Of a stretch of 57,520 nucleotides of DNA, positions 39,533-47,679 are shown piece after piece. The stretch is from a virus: positions 1 through 57,520 of IMG/VR virus record IMGVR_UViG_3300025118_000016; one strand, written 5' to 3'. How positions within the stretch are numbered: position 1 is the first letter of the stretch; the number at the start of each line of letters is the position of its first letter. The position numbers and the translations under genes were made by a program. Under the pieces are notes generated by a model. The model searched no databases and was not told where the DNA came from. It saw only the letters and a list, made by a program, of their open reading frames with translations.

Positions 39533-41362
39533 ATGCCAAAATACGTATTTGACTGTGAAACCAATGGTCTAGTCCATGAATTAGACACAGTCCACTGCCT
39601 AGTACTTCGTGATATTGAGACTGGAGACGTCATCAGCTGTGCAGATCAAAAAGGATATGAACCGCTATGCAATGGTATTCATTTACTAATGCATGCAGAC
39701 GTACTAGTCGGACACAACATAATAAATTTTGACTTCAGAGCCCTACGAAAAGTTTACTCAGCCTTCAAAAGGAAAAAAAACTGTGAGCTCGTCGATACAC
39801 TTATCCTCAGTCGTGTCCTATGGCCAGAGTTAGAGCCAGTTGATGAACAAAAATTCTCGCACATTAATCCTAAAAACAGGGGAAGACATTCTCTAGGAGC
39901 ATGGGGAGACCGACTAAATGTTAATAAAACCAGCCTCTCAAAAGAGGGCGCAAATAAATGGGATACATGGTCAGAGGAAATGCAAAAGTATTGCGAAAAC
40001 GATACCCTAGTCTCATTAGAACTCTACAAATACTTCCAATCTCAAAAATTAGACCTAAGATGCCAAGAATTAGAACATTCCTTTGCAATTATCATGACAT
40101 TACAGGAGAGCTTCGGCTTTCCTTTTAATGAAAAATCTGCATATGCTCTAGTTAATACCTTAAAAACCCGACGCACTGAAATTGATGATGAATTACAAAA
40201 AGTCTTCCCACCAATCACAGAAGAAAGACTTTCTCTTAAAACCGGTAAGCGACTTAAAGACAAAGTCACTACGTTTAACCCCGCTTCACGTAAACAAACT
40301 GCCGATCGGTTACGAGAACATTATCCTGAGATTAGATTCAGTAAAACCGAAAAAGGGAACGTTAAACTTGATGACGATGTCTTGGAACTTCTGGGTAAAA
40401 AGTATCCAGAAGCTGCTCTCTTAGCTGAATATCAATTACTTAATAAAAGGTTAGGACAGATATCTGAAGGGAAAGAAGCTTGGTTAAAACACAGTCAAAA
40501 ATATAAAGACAGTAGAATTCATGGCTCAGTAATAACAAATGCCTGTATAAGTGGAAGATGTAGCCATCGAAGTCCTAACATGGCACAAGTACCACGAGTA
40601 GGTCATCAGTTTGGAGCCGAATGTCGTGCACTTTTCTATGCCCCTAATGGATGGTTACTAATAGGGGCTGATGCCAGTGGTCTAGAACTACGTGGACTTG
40701 GTGCTCAATTAGCATACTTTGATGGTGGAGAATATGCAAAATTAGTTAGTACTGAAGGTTTTGATATTCACACCCATAATGCAAAATTATTCGGAATATT
40801 TGATGGGAAAGGAACTATTGATAAAAAAACAAGAGAACTGGCAAAAACTTTAATTTATGCTGTACTTTATGGCGCAGGCGCCAAGAAATTAGGGACAATA
40901 CTAGATGTTTCATTAGACGAATACAAACAACAAGAGCTAGGCCGAGAAACTATTAATACGTTCTACAAAAACCTACCAGCAATTAAACAATTAAAAGATA
41001 AAGTCGATGAACGTGTCCTAAAACGTGGCTATCTTACGGGGATAGATGGTCGACATTTACAAATAAGATCCAGACATTCTGCGCTAAATCAACTACTTCA
41101 ATCTACTGGCGCAATTGCAGTCAAAAAAGCAACATGTATCCTATATGAAGATTTATACAAAAAGGGGCTAAAATGGGCTTGCCACTTTGCCTTCGTAGCA
41201 CATATCCATGACGAGATCCAAGCACTCGTTAAGCCACAATTCGAAGAACTCTATAAAAACTCAGCAATCAATTCATTTCGAAAAGCCGGTGAGTTCTATA
41301 ACCTAAAATGTCCTTTAACCGGTGAAGCTAAGGAAGGTAAAAACTGGATGGAGACTCACTAA
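39533..41362 (+). CDS. DNA polymerase, family A with 3'-5' exonuclease
   Basis: 609 aa, T7-like organisation. Exonuclease motifs: FDCETNG (D7, E9), NFDFRAL (D67) and YCENDTLV (D157). Polymerase motif A DASGLELRG near 380, motif B KTLIYAVLYGAG near 437-449, and motif C HIHDEIQ near 557. It is shorter than T7 gp5 (704 aa), so a thioredoxin-binding insertion is probably absent. It replicates the phage genome with the SSB and helicase-primase encoded further along. The gene starts 3 bp after the 77-aa gene. Confidence 0.96.
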   Translation: MPKYVFDCETNGLVHELDTVHCLVLRDIETGDVISCADQKGYEPLCNGIHLLMHADVLVGHNIINFDFRALRKVYSAFKRKKNCELVDTLILSRVLWPELEPVDEQKFSHINPKNRGRHSLGAWGDRLNVNKTSLSKEGANKWDTWSEEMQKYCENDTLVSLELYKYFQSQKLDLRCQELEHSFAIIMTLQESFGFPFNEKSAYALVNTLKTRRTEIDDELQKVFPPITEERLSLKTGKRLKDKVTTFNPASRKQTADRLREHYPEIRFSKTEKGNVKLDDDVLELLGKKYPEAALLAEYQLLNKRLGQISEGKEAWLKHSQKYKDSRIHGSVITNACISGRCSHRSPNMAQVPRVGHQFGAECRALFYAPNGWLLIGADASGLELRGLGAQLAYFDGGEYAKLVSTEGFDIHTHNAKLFGIFDGKGTIDKKTRELAKTLIYAVLYGAGAKKLGTILDVSLDEYKQQELGRETINTFYKNLPAIKQLKDKVDERVLKRGYLTGIDGRHLQIRSRHSALNQLLQSTGAIAVKKATCILYEDLYKKGLKWACHFAFVAHIHDEIQALVKPQFEELYKNSAINSFRKAGEFYNLKCPLTGEAKEGKNWMETH

Positions 41363-41545
41363 ATGATGAACAAGAAGCAACACCAAATCAAAGCACGGTG
41401 GTATTACATTTTCTGGTCAATTATGTCAGCTTCCGTAGTAGCTGGACAAATCTATGTTGGAACTGGCTATAGAGAAATGTCAGAAACGATTAAACAGGCT
41501 GTAATTCGTTTTGATCATCCTTTAAGCGTTCCACACAAACGTTGA
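41363..41545 (+). CDS. Small membrane protein, 60 aa
   Basis: MMNKKQHQIKARWYYIFWSI continues with MSASVVAGQIYVGTGY: basic start, then one transmembrane helix. Follows the polymerase stop directly. Unknown; topology suggests cytoplasmic positive N-terminus. Confidence 0.55.
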   Translation: MMNKKQHQIKARWYYIFWSIMSASVVAGQIYVGTGYREMSETIKQAVIRFDHPLSVPHKR

Positions 41546-41548
41546 GAC

Positions 41549-41701
41549 ATGTCTCCTCTTCATCGTCTAAATAACAATGAGAGATACACTCAAAGTAAGT
41601 TTCAACTGGATCATGTGTGTCCATTTCAACACTTTACCCTACTGACTATCAAAAAGTCACTGAGTAAATCTTCTCAAAAAGAGGTAAATGGACAAGCATG
41701 A
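41549..41701 (+). CDS. Small protein, 50 aa
   Basis: MSPLHRLNNNERYTQSKFQL with HVCPFQHFTLLTIKKSLSKS. Basic. Its 3' end overlaps the start of the 106-aa gene. Unknown; weaker coding character than neighbours. Confidence 0.42.
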   Translation: MSPLHRLNNNERYTQSKFQLDHVCPFQHFTLLTIKKSLSKSSQKEVNGQA

Positions 41702-42008
41702 CATTCCAATCTTAGGTGACTTTTACACCAAAAAAGAAGTAGATGCAATGGTTGCAGCTGCTGTTGAAGAAGCTAGAGCGATCGATGCTGAATCAATGGC
41801 ACAACATAATTTCAAAGCCACAGTTATTAGTATTATTCTCGGATTTATGTGTCTTGCCTTATTCGTAGATGGATTACTTCGTATACTAGGTATCATTCCA
41901 CCATTCATGGATATCGACGTTAATATTCTGGACGATATAGCAGAAAAAACTAAAGCAATTGTAGAAAAAGATTTAGCACCTATGTTAAATAAAATTCCTA
42001 GAATTTGA
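41688..42008 (+). CDS. Membrane protein, 106 aa
   Basis: Residues 1-40 are acidic helix (YTKKEVDAMVAAAVEEARAI), one transmembrane helix FKATVISIILGFMCLALFV, then an acidic C-tail (ILDDIAEKTKAIVEKDL). Unknown; single-span membrane protein. Confidence 0.55.
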   Translation: MDKHDIPILGDFYTKKEVDAMVAAAVEEARAIDAESMAQHNFKATVISIILGFMCLALFVDGLLRILGIIPPFMDIDVNILDDIAEKTKAIVEKDLAPMLNKIPRI

Positions 42009-42023
42009 CTTCGTCCGAAAGGA

Positions 42024-42410
42024 CTAAACAGCAGTACCCCAAGGATTAATATCCCAAGATCCTACCGGTGCTCTAGTTGCAGAAGATTGATATGGATGCG
42101 GAGGTTTACCATATTTACCCAACATAGTTCTACCAAGGTGAGGCATTAGTGGATTAAAGCCCTGATTCGCCATGACTTCTACTTCATCAGAATCAAAAGA
42201 CGTTCCACCTGCTTGCCAGACTGGATCAGTCAGCATTTGAGGAACACCCTCTACTTGATGATAAATGGTGTTTCCACGAGCAGCGCTTGCCTTTTCCACT
42301 GCTTTCACCCATTTTTCTAATTGACCTGGATGTGAAATCTGAGCTGAAGCACCAGTAATAGGATACTGTTCTCGTAACCGATCGGTAATACTTCTACGTG
42401 GTGGGTTCAT
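42024..42410 (-). CDS. Protein of 128 aa, minus-strand island
   Basis: MNPPRRSITDRLREQYPITG, EKWVKAVEKASAARGNTIYH, ending NPWGTAV. Pro/Trp-rich C-half. Together with the 190-aa gene it forms a minus-strand pair inside the replication module. Unknown. Confidence 0.58.
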   Translation of the reverse strand: MNPPRRSITDRLREQYPITGASAQISHPGQLEKWVKAVEKASAARGNTIYHQVEGVPQMLTDPVWQAGGTSFDSDEVEVMANQGFNPLMPHLGRTMLGKYGKPPHPYQSSATRAPVGSWDINPWGTAV

Positions 42411-42421
42411 ACTTATATCTC

Positions 42422-42994
42422 TTAAGGTCTATGGAAAATAACTATATCCTGTAAATTTTTTAAACGCTCTGGATCAGTAACCTTATAAGGATCATTCTTA
42501 TTCCAGTGCTTCTGCCACTCCTTTATATAAGGTTCGCGCCAGGGTTCTCCAGCTACCTCAAATCCATGGATCATACTTCGCTCCCAATCAGATTCCCAGG
42601 GCAGTTGACCCCTATTTTGCAACGGAAGATCTGCAGGTTCCTCCCACCGAGGCTCACTTTTGTCTGGCATAGGAAGATCAGGACCTCCATGATCCACCCA
42701 AGAGGGCCCAGTTGGCGCAGTAGGAGTGTAGTTCCTATACTCATACTCCATTGGGTCGGGAAGATTGTCCATCATCGACATATATCCATAGTTCATGTTT
42801 TCCGAAGGCATCGGAGCAGGAACCTCAGAACCTTGAGAAAGCCATGGATGTTGAGGCCTCCAGTTGGATCCTAAGCTCTCAGTAAACTGAGGTCTTAAAG
42901 CTCTGGCTCTATTAACAGCATCCTGATGCTCAGGACTTAAAGGGTCGCCAGGAAGCATTATGTTTAATGTGGCTGCGACATCAGGATGCAACAT
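42422..42994 (-). CDS. Pro/Trp-rich protein, 190 aa, minus-strand island
   Basis: Begins MLHPDVAATLNIMLPGDPLS; HPWLSQGSEVPAPMP and WVDHGGPDLPMPDKS are typical of its Pro/Trp-rich body, and FEVAGEPWREPYIKEWQK is basic/aromatic. Resembles the proteins at 34,566 and 45,217 by composition and PWL motif. Unknown role. Confidence 0.6.
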   Translation of the reverse strand: MLHPDVAATLNIMLPGDPLSPEHQDAVNRARALRPQFTESLGSNWRPQHPWLSQGSEVPAPMPSENMNYGYMSMMDNLPDPMEYEYRNYTPTAPTGPSWVDHGGPDLPMPDKSEPRWEEPADLPLQNRGQLPWESDWERSMIHGFEVAGEPWREPYIKEWQKHWNKNDPYKVTDPERLKNLQDIVIFHRP

Positions 42995-43068
42995 ATCAAT
43001 TAAATAAATTAACTACTCTTGTTTATTTTAAGTTATCCAAGTACAGTCCTGATGCTCAGCTATATCTC

Positions 43069-43233
43069 ATGCCGACCCAAAATCAAAAAAGTGAACGTCT
43101 TGAAGACATGTCTAACGAAGAACTTGCAGAATTACAAAGTGGCTTCCTAGACTTGCGTAATCATGCCGATAAACATCTTGAAGTAATATTAAAAATCATA
43201 CAAGATCGCCTCGAAAAAAACCTCATCAAATAA
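43069..43233 (+). CDS. Small helical protein, 54 aa
   Basis: Start MPTQNQKSERLEDMSNEEL at 43,069; a helix with HADKHLEVILKIIQDRLEKN. Sits 2 bp upstream of the SSB gene and is probably co-translated. Unknown. Confidence 0.58.
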   Translation: MPTQNQKSERLEDMSNEELAELQSGFLDLRNHADKHLEVILKIIQDRLEKNLIK

Positions 43234-43235
43234 CC

Positions 43236-44030
43236 ATGAACATCCTCACTGCATGCGCCACATACACAGGGCACGTACAAACTTTCAATGGCCTTGAAGC
43301 ACTTCGTTTCCTAATCCCAGATGGTAAAGATAAGGATGGAAAATCAAAAGACATCCCAATCTTCGTCATCCCTAACCTCCCAGCTGGTAATAGCTGTGCA
43401 GCAGGAGCATACGAGATAGGCACAAACCTTCTAATAGAAGGACGCGTCTACAAAAGAAATCTAACTAAACAACAAAAAGATGAAAAAATTATTGATGACA
43501 GATTATATGTAGTACCCACATGTCCCCTACAAGTAGCTAATAAAGCTTTAAAAAAAAATCGAGTCGATCTAGCTGGAGGTGTCGGTTTTATAGAGCCACA
43601 AAATAGAGATGACGTTTTAAATTTTGGCTTAGTGTGCTCTGGACAACCTCAAAGACGTCTAAACGTCACACCAGATAACAATGGAGTTGCTTTTAAAATT
43701 GCAGCTTGGAATGACGATTGCAACCGTTTAAAACATCTTCTTTACCAAGGACGACAGATTGCACTAGGAGGAAAACTCAACTTCAGAGCCTACCTTAGTA
43801 AGGAAGGAATACAACGTTGCGAATACAGGATAACAATTAAAAGTAATCAAACTTCAGCATTTGGTTCAGGTAAGCCAAAAGAAAAATCAACTAGACGAGA
43901 TCTGGACAGCCTGGACGGAGGAGTCGGCACCACAAGCAAGCCAGAAGTCTTTGAATCCCCACATCAACAAGCAATCGCAAATACAACAATAGATATTAAA
44001 GATCCTGTCAATGATGGGATTCCTTTCTAA
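43236..44030 (+). CDS. Tandem OB-fold single-stranded DNA-binding protein
   Basis: 264 aa. Two OB-like halves (LRFLIPDGKDKDGKSKDIPI, IEGRVYKRN; then VAFKIAAWNDDCNRLKHLLY, QIALGGKLNFRAYL, RCEYRITI) followed by a flexible tail and the tip NDGIPF, the acidic-Phe end used to recruit partners. SSBs protect replication intermediates. Bases 43,723-43,751 within it recur at 45,324-45,352. Confidence 0.8.
   Translation: MNILTACATYTGHVQTFNGLEALRFLIPDGKDKDGKSKDIPIFVIPNLPAGNSCAAGAYEIGTNLLIEGRVYKRNLTKQQKDEKIIDDRLYVVPTCPLQVANKALKKNRVDLAGGVGFIEPQNRDDVLNFGLVCSGQPQRRLNVTPDNNGVAFKIAAWNDDCNRLKHLLYQGRQIALGGKLNFRAYLSKEGIQRCEYRITIKSNQTSAFGSGKPKEKSTRRDLDSLDGGVGTTSKPEVFESPHQQAIANTTIDIKDPVNDGIPF
43723..43751 (+). 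repeat. 29-nt segment duplicated at 45,324-45,352
   Basis: Part of the SSB gene encoding NRLKHLLYQG; identical in all 29 bases to the segment inside the minus-strand gene at 45,217-45,573. Same plus-strand orientation. Confidence 0.92.
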
Positions 44031-44072
44031 AATTCCAACTTAACGCTATCCTTTACACAAATACCAGAAACT

Positions 44073-45020
44073 ATGTCTGTACTTGACCGTTATCTTGACA
44101 CTGAAAAGTATCAAGGAGAAATTCGTCCTCTACCAAAAGCACTCTTCTATCAAAGATTCGGAAAACATGAACTATGGATAACAGATCAAGATGCCGATAA
44201 AGCTGGAATTGATACTAAAAAAATTAAAACCCAGCCTGACGCTCAAAAAGCAAAAAGAAAATTTGGTAGTGGGACAAGTGGTGTCACTAAAGAAGGCATT
44301 GTCTTAAAAACCCCTAGGCTCATGATCATTCGTGGTGCAAAATATGATGATCCAGTATTTTGGGAAGATAAAAGACCAGAAGAACAAGGAAAAATATATG
44401 GACAAGTTGGAGTTATTCCCAATCTCTGGGAGGAGTGGAATAATGATGACAGTAAACCAGGTGATCCACCATTTAGAAAGCGTCGCGTAATCCTATTCTT
44501 TATAGTTGATGAAGATGGGGTACCTATTAACAAAAAGCCAATCTCCTTAGCATTGCATGGTGGCGCATCAATTAAATTCGTCGAACGCTATCAACAATTC
44601 CTAGAACAATTGGAAGCAGCATTTAGTAAAAAGTACAACACTAAATCAGCTGCAGCCATGAGTGACTTACAAGCTGCTGCATCAATCTGGACTCCCACAT
44701 TCGAAGCAGAGGAATATGGAACTGATGCTGGATCATCAGCAATCACAGTCGCCGAATCATGGGTAGTACCTTCTCCAGATAATCTGGAAGATTTCTATCC
44801 AAAGAAAGAAGAAGATTTCAAATACATTGAAGAAGTCTTTGAATCCATACCACCGGCACTCGTATATAAAAGATATTTTGCAGCTTGTGAAGATGAATCA
44901 CGGTGGCATTCACTAGTCCCTGGAGCATTAGATAGCTTGAAACTCCCTGAAGCTAGAGATGTAGGACCAACAATAGGGATCCGAGATGAAACCGGTGCTC
45001 TAGCAGGTGGACTCAAATAA
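44073..45020 (+). CDS. DUF5895-like replication-module protein, 315 aa
   Basis: Lies 43 bp after the SSB gene. Sequence: PKALFYQRFGKHELWITDQD, FGSGTSGVTKEGIVLKTPRL, IYGQVGVIPNLWEEW, RRVILFFIVDEDGVPI, then a helical C-half. The FSSGT/GIVLKTPRLxI pattern recalls the cyanobacterial DUF5895 family (from memory). It may act with SSB at forks or recombination; no catalytic motif was seen. Confidence 0.66.
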   Translation: MSVLDRYLDTEKYQGEIRPLPKALFYQRFGKHELWITDQDADKAGIDTKKIKTQPDAQKAKRKFGSGTSGVTKEGIVLKTPRLMIIRGAKYDDPVFWEDKRPEEQGKIYGQVGVIPNLWEEWNNDDSKPGDPPFRKRRVILFFIVDEDGVPINKKPISLALHGGASIKFVERYQQFLEQLEAAFSKKYNTKSAAAMSDLQAAASIWTPTFEAEEYGTDAGSSAITVAESWVVPSPDNLEDFYPKKEEDFKYIEEVFESIPPALVYKRYFAACEDESRWHSLVPGALDSLKLPEARDVGPTIGIRDETGALAGGLK

Positions 45021-45026
45021 CTCTAA

Positions 45027-45215
45027 GTGAAATATAAATGGAATGTTGATCCAACCGATCCAACAACCATTTTACGTTTAATCAGCGAATTTGAAGGTGC
45101 CTGGTATCTATTGAACTGTCTGGATCAACCGGAAGATCTCGACACAATAGATACCTTGCGCAAAAAGTATTACAAACTTTATTTTAGAATGCTTAAAGAA
45201 CAATCAAGTACCTAG
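45027..45215 (+). CDS. Small protein, 62 aa
   Basis: GTG start. MKYKWNVDPTDPTTILRLIS, FEGAWYLLNCLDQPEDLDTI: helical. Its stop lies 1 bp from the end of the disrupted minus-strand gene, as expected for convergent neighbours. Unknown. Confidence 0.58.
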   Translation: MKYKWNVDPTDPTTILRLISEFEGAWYLLNCLDQPEDLDTIDTLRKKYYKLYFRMLKEQSST

Positions 45216-45216
45216 G

Positions 45217-45573
45217 CTACCTTGATCTCATATCATGCCAACCTCTGTCTAAACCACCGGCAAATCTTGCAGGAACAAATTCCCTTAAATTAGGATCTAC
45301 AGTGAGGAAAGTCCTCGTGGGTTACCGTTTAAAACATCTTCTTTACCAAGGATGTTTTGAAACGCGGCCATCAGGTTGCATCGGCATCTGTGGCCACGTT
45401 TCCGGTGATAGCCAAGGATCATCTCCAGCGAATCTTGGAGGTGCACCATAAGGTCGTGGACCTAGATCTCCTCGCATGTCCCTAGCATCCTCCGACAAGC
45501 TTTCTGCGGAGAAAGGCAGTGCCCCCAGAACCTCCTTTTCTGACAGCTTCTTCTTTCTAGATCTAGCTCCCAT
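45217..45573 (-). pseudogene. Pro/Trp-rich gene interrupted by a 29-nt templated insertion
   Basis: The frame starts MGARSRKKKLSEKEVLGALP and runs to RVSKHPW, then stops at 45,343. The same frame continues after the 29-nt segment (45,324-45,352) with PTRTFLTVDPNLREFVPARF and ends at 45,217, one base from the convergent gene. The only in-frame stops (45,343-45,345 and 45,322-45,324) fall within or at the edge of that segment. Without it the gene would be about 109 aa. It belongs with the Pro/Trp-rich minus-strand proteins (DPWLSPETWPQ). Confidence 0.75.
45324..45352 (+). repeat. 29-nt copy of the SSB gene inside another gene
   Basis: Identical to 43,723-43,751. With the adjacent GATGTTTT (45,351-45,358) it makes an 8-bp inverted repeat AAAACATC/GATGTTTT. 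Transcripts of the surrounding minus-strand gene would contain 29 nt antisense to the SSB mRNA. Confidence 0.9.
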
Positions 45574-45633
45574 AACTCCTTACCAAATCAATACTAAACT
45601 AGTATTCTAAAAGACCTTCTCCTCGGACTAAAA

Positions 45634-45762
45634 ATGGCACAAGAAACAATGCTTTATTTCATTATGACAAGACTCCTATTCATCGCCATTGGAGCAGGTC
45701 TAGCAGCAACTATCGTTGGAATTATAGGCCTAGCTTTACAGAGTACAATAGAAAATGAGTGA
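45634..45762 (+). CDS. Small membrane peptide, 42 aa
   Basis: MAQETMLYFIMTRLLFIAIG then AGLAATIVGIIGLALQ: transmembrane helix with Gly-zipper spacing. Its stop overlaps the next ATG. Unknown. Confidence 0.5.
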   Translation: MAQETMLYFIMTRLLFIAIGAGLAATIVGIIGLALQSTIENE

Positions 45763-46018
45763 CTATCTCTTTGATGACAAGCATTTATTTGAACCCATGA
45801 AAGAAGAATTATCAGAAAGTGCCATAAAAACATTAAAAAGTAAAGGTTACATTTGGGATCCTCATGAAAGTTGGTGGGTACGAGTCTGGACTACCAATGA
45901 AGGAAAAGAAAAAATCCTAGAATGCTATAGCCGACATGGAAAGGATCAATGGTCAAAAGTAATGGTCAGTGAAAAAGGTTATATTTTCTATGAAGAAACC
46001 GTTGACAACTTAGAATGA
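45755..46018 (+). CDS. Small protein, 87 aa
   Basis: MSDYLFDDKHLFEPMKEELS, then WDPHESWWVRVWTTNEGKEK, HGKDQWSKVMVSEKGYIF: aromatic, beta-rich end. Unknown. The 3' end overlaps the minus-strand 45-aa gene by 31 nt. Confidence 0.58.
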   Translation: MSDYLFDDKHLFEPMKEELSESAIKTLKSKGYIWDPHESWWVRVWTTNEGKEKILECYSRHGKDQWSKVMVSEKGYIFYEETVDNLE

Positions 46019-46125
46019 GCCTTATCAGCTTTAATAATCAACTTCTGCGCCTCTTCTCGAGTTAAACATTGTTCGGCCTTGACTGCAAACTTCAATAACT
46101 TTTTATGTTGCTTTTTCTCGTTCAT
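45988..46125 (-). CDS. Small basic protein, 45 aa
   Basis: MNEKKQHKKLLKFAVKAEQC then LTREEAQKLIIKADKAHSK. ATG overlaps the stop of the 82-aa minus-strand gene (ATGA). Helical. Unknown. Confidence 0.55.
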   Translation of the reverse strand: MNEKKQHKKLLKFAVKAEQCLTREEAQKLIIKADKAHSKLSTVSS

Positions 46126-46370
46126 TCCTGATGCTGTGTTTTAGTAATCTCATGTGTTTCGAATTGTGCTAATCGTTTAGCTAGGCCACGAATAACAACC
46201 TGTCGATGTATACAGATTTTTAATAGATTCATAGCACCTTGACGCAACTGCTCAATATCTTTGGCATTCTCAATCTCTTTCGAAACTGCTGTCAAAGTAA
46301 ACTCATCTTCTAACGTCGGATCAAAATCAGTAGGATCAAAGGATACTTCCACTAATCGAAAAGACGGCAT
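46122..46370 (-). CDS. Small helical protein, possibly NblA-like, 82 aa
   Basis: Start chosen at ATG 46,370 (MPSFRLVEVSF). A DEFTLTAVSKEIENAKDIEQ helix followed by LRQGAMNLLKICIHRQVVIR. The helix-turn-helix layout and LExEFxL... spacing recall NblA, the phycobilisome-degradation adaptor known from some cyanophages, or a related picocyanobacterial small family. The typical NblA C-terminal Phe/Lys pattern is not obvious, so this is tentative. Coupled to the 45-aa gene. Confidence 0.5.
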   Translation of the reverse strand: MPSFRLVEVSFDPTDFDPTLEDEFTLTAVSKEIENAKDIEQLRQGAMNLLKICIHRQVVIRGLAKRLAQFETHEITKTQHQE

Positions 46371-46457
46371 AAGACACACACTTATAATTCAGTCTATCTA
46401 ATGTTATTGACAGAAAACCAACAAACTATAAAATTGAACTATATCTTTTCATAAAAA

Positions 46458-46598
46458 ATGCCAAGAAAATCTGTATGGGAAAGCAATAATGCACCGAGAG
46501 AAACTGTACCGAAGAAAACCTCTATTGGGCATGGCAGACGAAAACGAGGCTCCTTCCTATGGAAAAGTAAAAAAAAGTATAGAGGTCAGGGAAAATAA
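46458..46598 (+). CDS. Small basic protein, 46 aa
   Basis: MPRKSVWESNNAPRETVPKK, then GHGRRKRGSFLWKSKKKYRG. Lys/Arg-rich, likely nucleic-acid binding. Coupled by TAATG to the Gp157-like gene. Confidence 0.58.
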   Translation: MPRKSVWESNNAPRETVPKKTSIGHGRRKRGSFLWKSKKKYRGQGK

Positions 46599-47200
46599 TG
46601 GCTGATCCATTGACCTACACAACACTACTCGAGAATAGTCACCTAATCGAGCTCTCCCTAACAGAGGAGGAGCTTGATGATGATGAGAAAAAAGAACTCA
46701 CTAGCATCTGGAACTCATTAAAGTCCAGACAAGAATCAAAATTTGACGCCATAATAGGCCTAATAAAGGAGTGTGATAGACAAATTAAAACCCTTGATAG
46801 AGAAATTAAAGACCTAAAAAATAATAAAATTCACTGGGAAAACAAAAGGAAGTGCATTATTAATATTATTAAAGCAGCTTATGAAAAGGATTTAATAGAC
46901 TCTAAACCAACAGGAGAACGATACCAAGCAACAATCAAAACTGTTAAGTCAAAACTCGTAACTAACTATGAATATTGGACAACTAATGAGAAAAAAGACT
47001 TCTCCTTGCATAAAAAAACTACTGTTACCGAATTGAAAACTAATAAGTTAGTCTCAAACTGCGAAGAAGACCTACCTAATAAAGAAAAATTACAAAAAAT
47101 ATTAGAAACCCAACCAAAAAAAGCACCAACAAGTGCCCACTTGATTCGAAGAGTATCCCTTACATATGGGTTAAGAAAAAGAATTAAAAGGGGAATATAA
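46598..47200 (+). CDS. Siphovirus Gp157-like coiled-coil protein, 200 aa
   Basis: Order of parts: acidic N-terminus (LTEEELDDDEKKELTSIWNS), long coiled coil AIIGLIKECDRQIKTLDREI then KDLKNNKIHWENKRKCIINI, and a beta-like end with SKLVTNYEYW and a basic tail. This matches the Gp157 family of small phage proteins next to recombination or replication genes. Function is poorly defined. Coupled to the basic 46-aa gene. Confidence 0.66.
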   Translation: MADPLTYTTLLENSHLIELSLTEEELDDDEKKELTSIWNSLKSRQESKFDAIIGLIKECDRQIKTLDREIKDLKNNKIHWENKRKCIINIIKAAYEKDLIDSKPTGERYQATIKTVKSKLVTNYEYWTTNEKKDFSLHKKTTVTELKTNKLVSNCEEDLPNKEKLQKILETQPKKAPTSAHLIRRVSLTYGLRKRIKRGI

Positions 47201-47204
47201 AATC

Positions 47205-47516
47205 TTGATTAAAAAATCAATCAATCCTACACTTGTTTGTAATCCAACTTCAGAAAATACCCTAACTGCGTATATTGAACAAACTAAGTTCAATATTTGT
47301 AAACAATCTTGGACAATTCGCTTCAGTCAAACGGGTACATTTGAATTTCCAGAAAGCTTACTTAAAAAGCTTAACTGGGAAATTGACAATGAAATCAGTT
47401 GGATAGACCAAGAAAACGGTACATTCACTCTTACTAAAATCAATTCGAATTCACATGGATCCTCGGAGAAAGAGAATGCACGACACAATCGAGCACGCAG
47501 CAAGGCATCGCGATGA
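47205..47516 (+). CDS. AbrB/SpoVT-like protein, 103 aa
   Basis: TTG start. WTIRFSQTGTFEFPESLLKK then LNWEIDNEISWIDQENGTFT: antiparallel strands with the P-E-S-L turn typical of AbrB-fold proteins. C-terminus is Ser/Asn/Arg-rich. Probably DNA binding. Overlaps the next frame by 62 nt. Confidence 0.55.
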   Translation: MIKKSINPTLVCNPTSENTLTAYIEQTKFNICKQSWTIRFSQTGTFEFPESLLKKLNWEIDNEISWIDQENGTFTLTKINSNSHGSSEKENARHNRARSKASR

Positions 47517-47637
47517 GAAATCTGAATGGAAATTAATTCGGCCAAAACGCCCAAGCCAACAAGATATTGCAGCTGCTCAGCCAAAACCAAATACAGATCT
47601 AACCTCAGAGGTCCACTACAACTTATTCGACCGGTAA
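47455..47637 (+). CDS. Small protein, 60 aa
   Basis: MDPRRKRMHDTIEHAARHRD, then WKLIRPKRPSQQDIAAAQPK. The ATG lies inside the previous gene and the frame reads on past its stop. Basic; unknown. Confidence 0.48.
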   Translation: MDPRRKRMHDTIEHAARHRDEKSEWKLIRPKRPSQQDIAAAQPKPNTDLTSEVHYNLFDR

Positions 47638-47679
47638 AGATTAGGGCAGATAATCTAGTCCTGTTATTAGGCTTAAACC

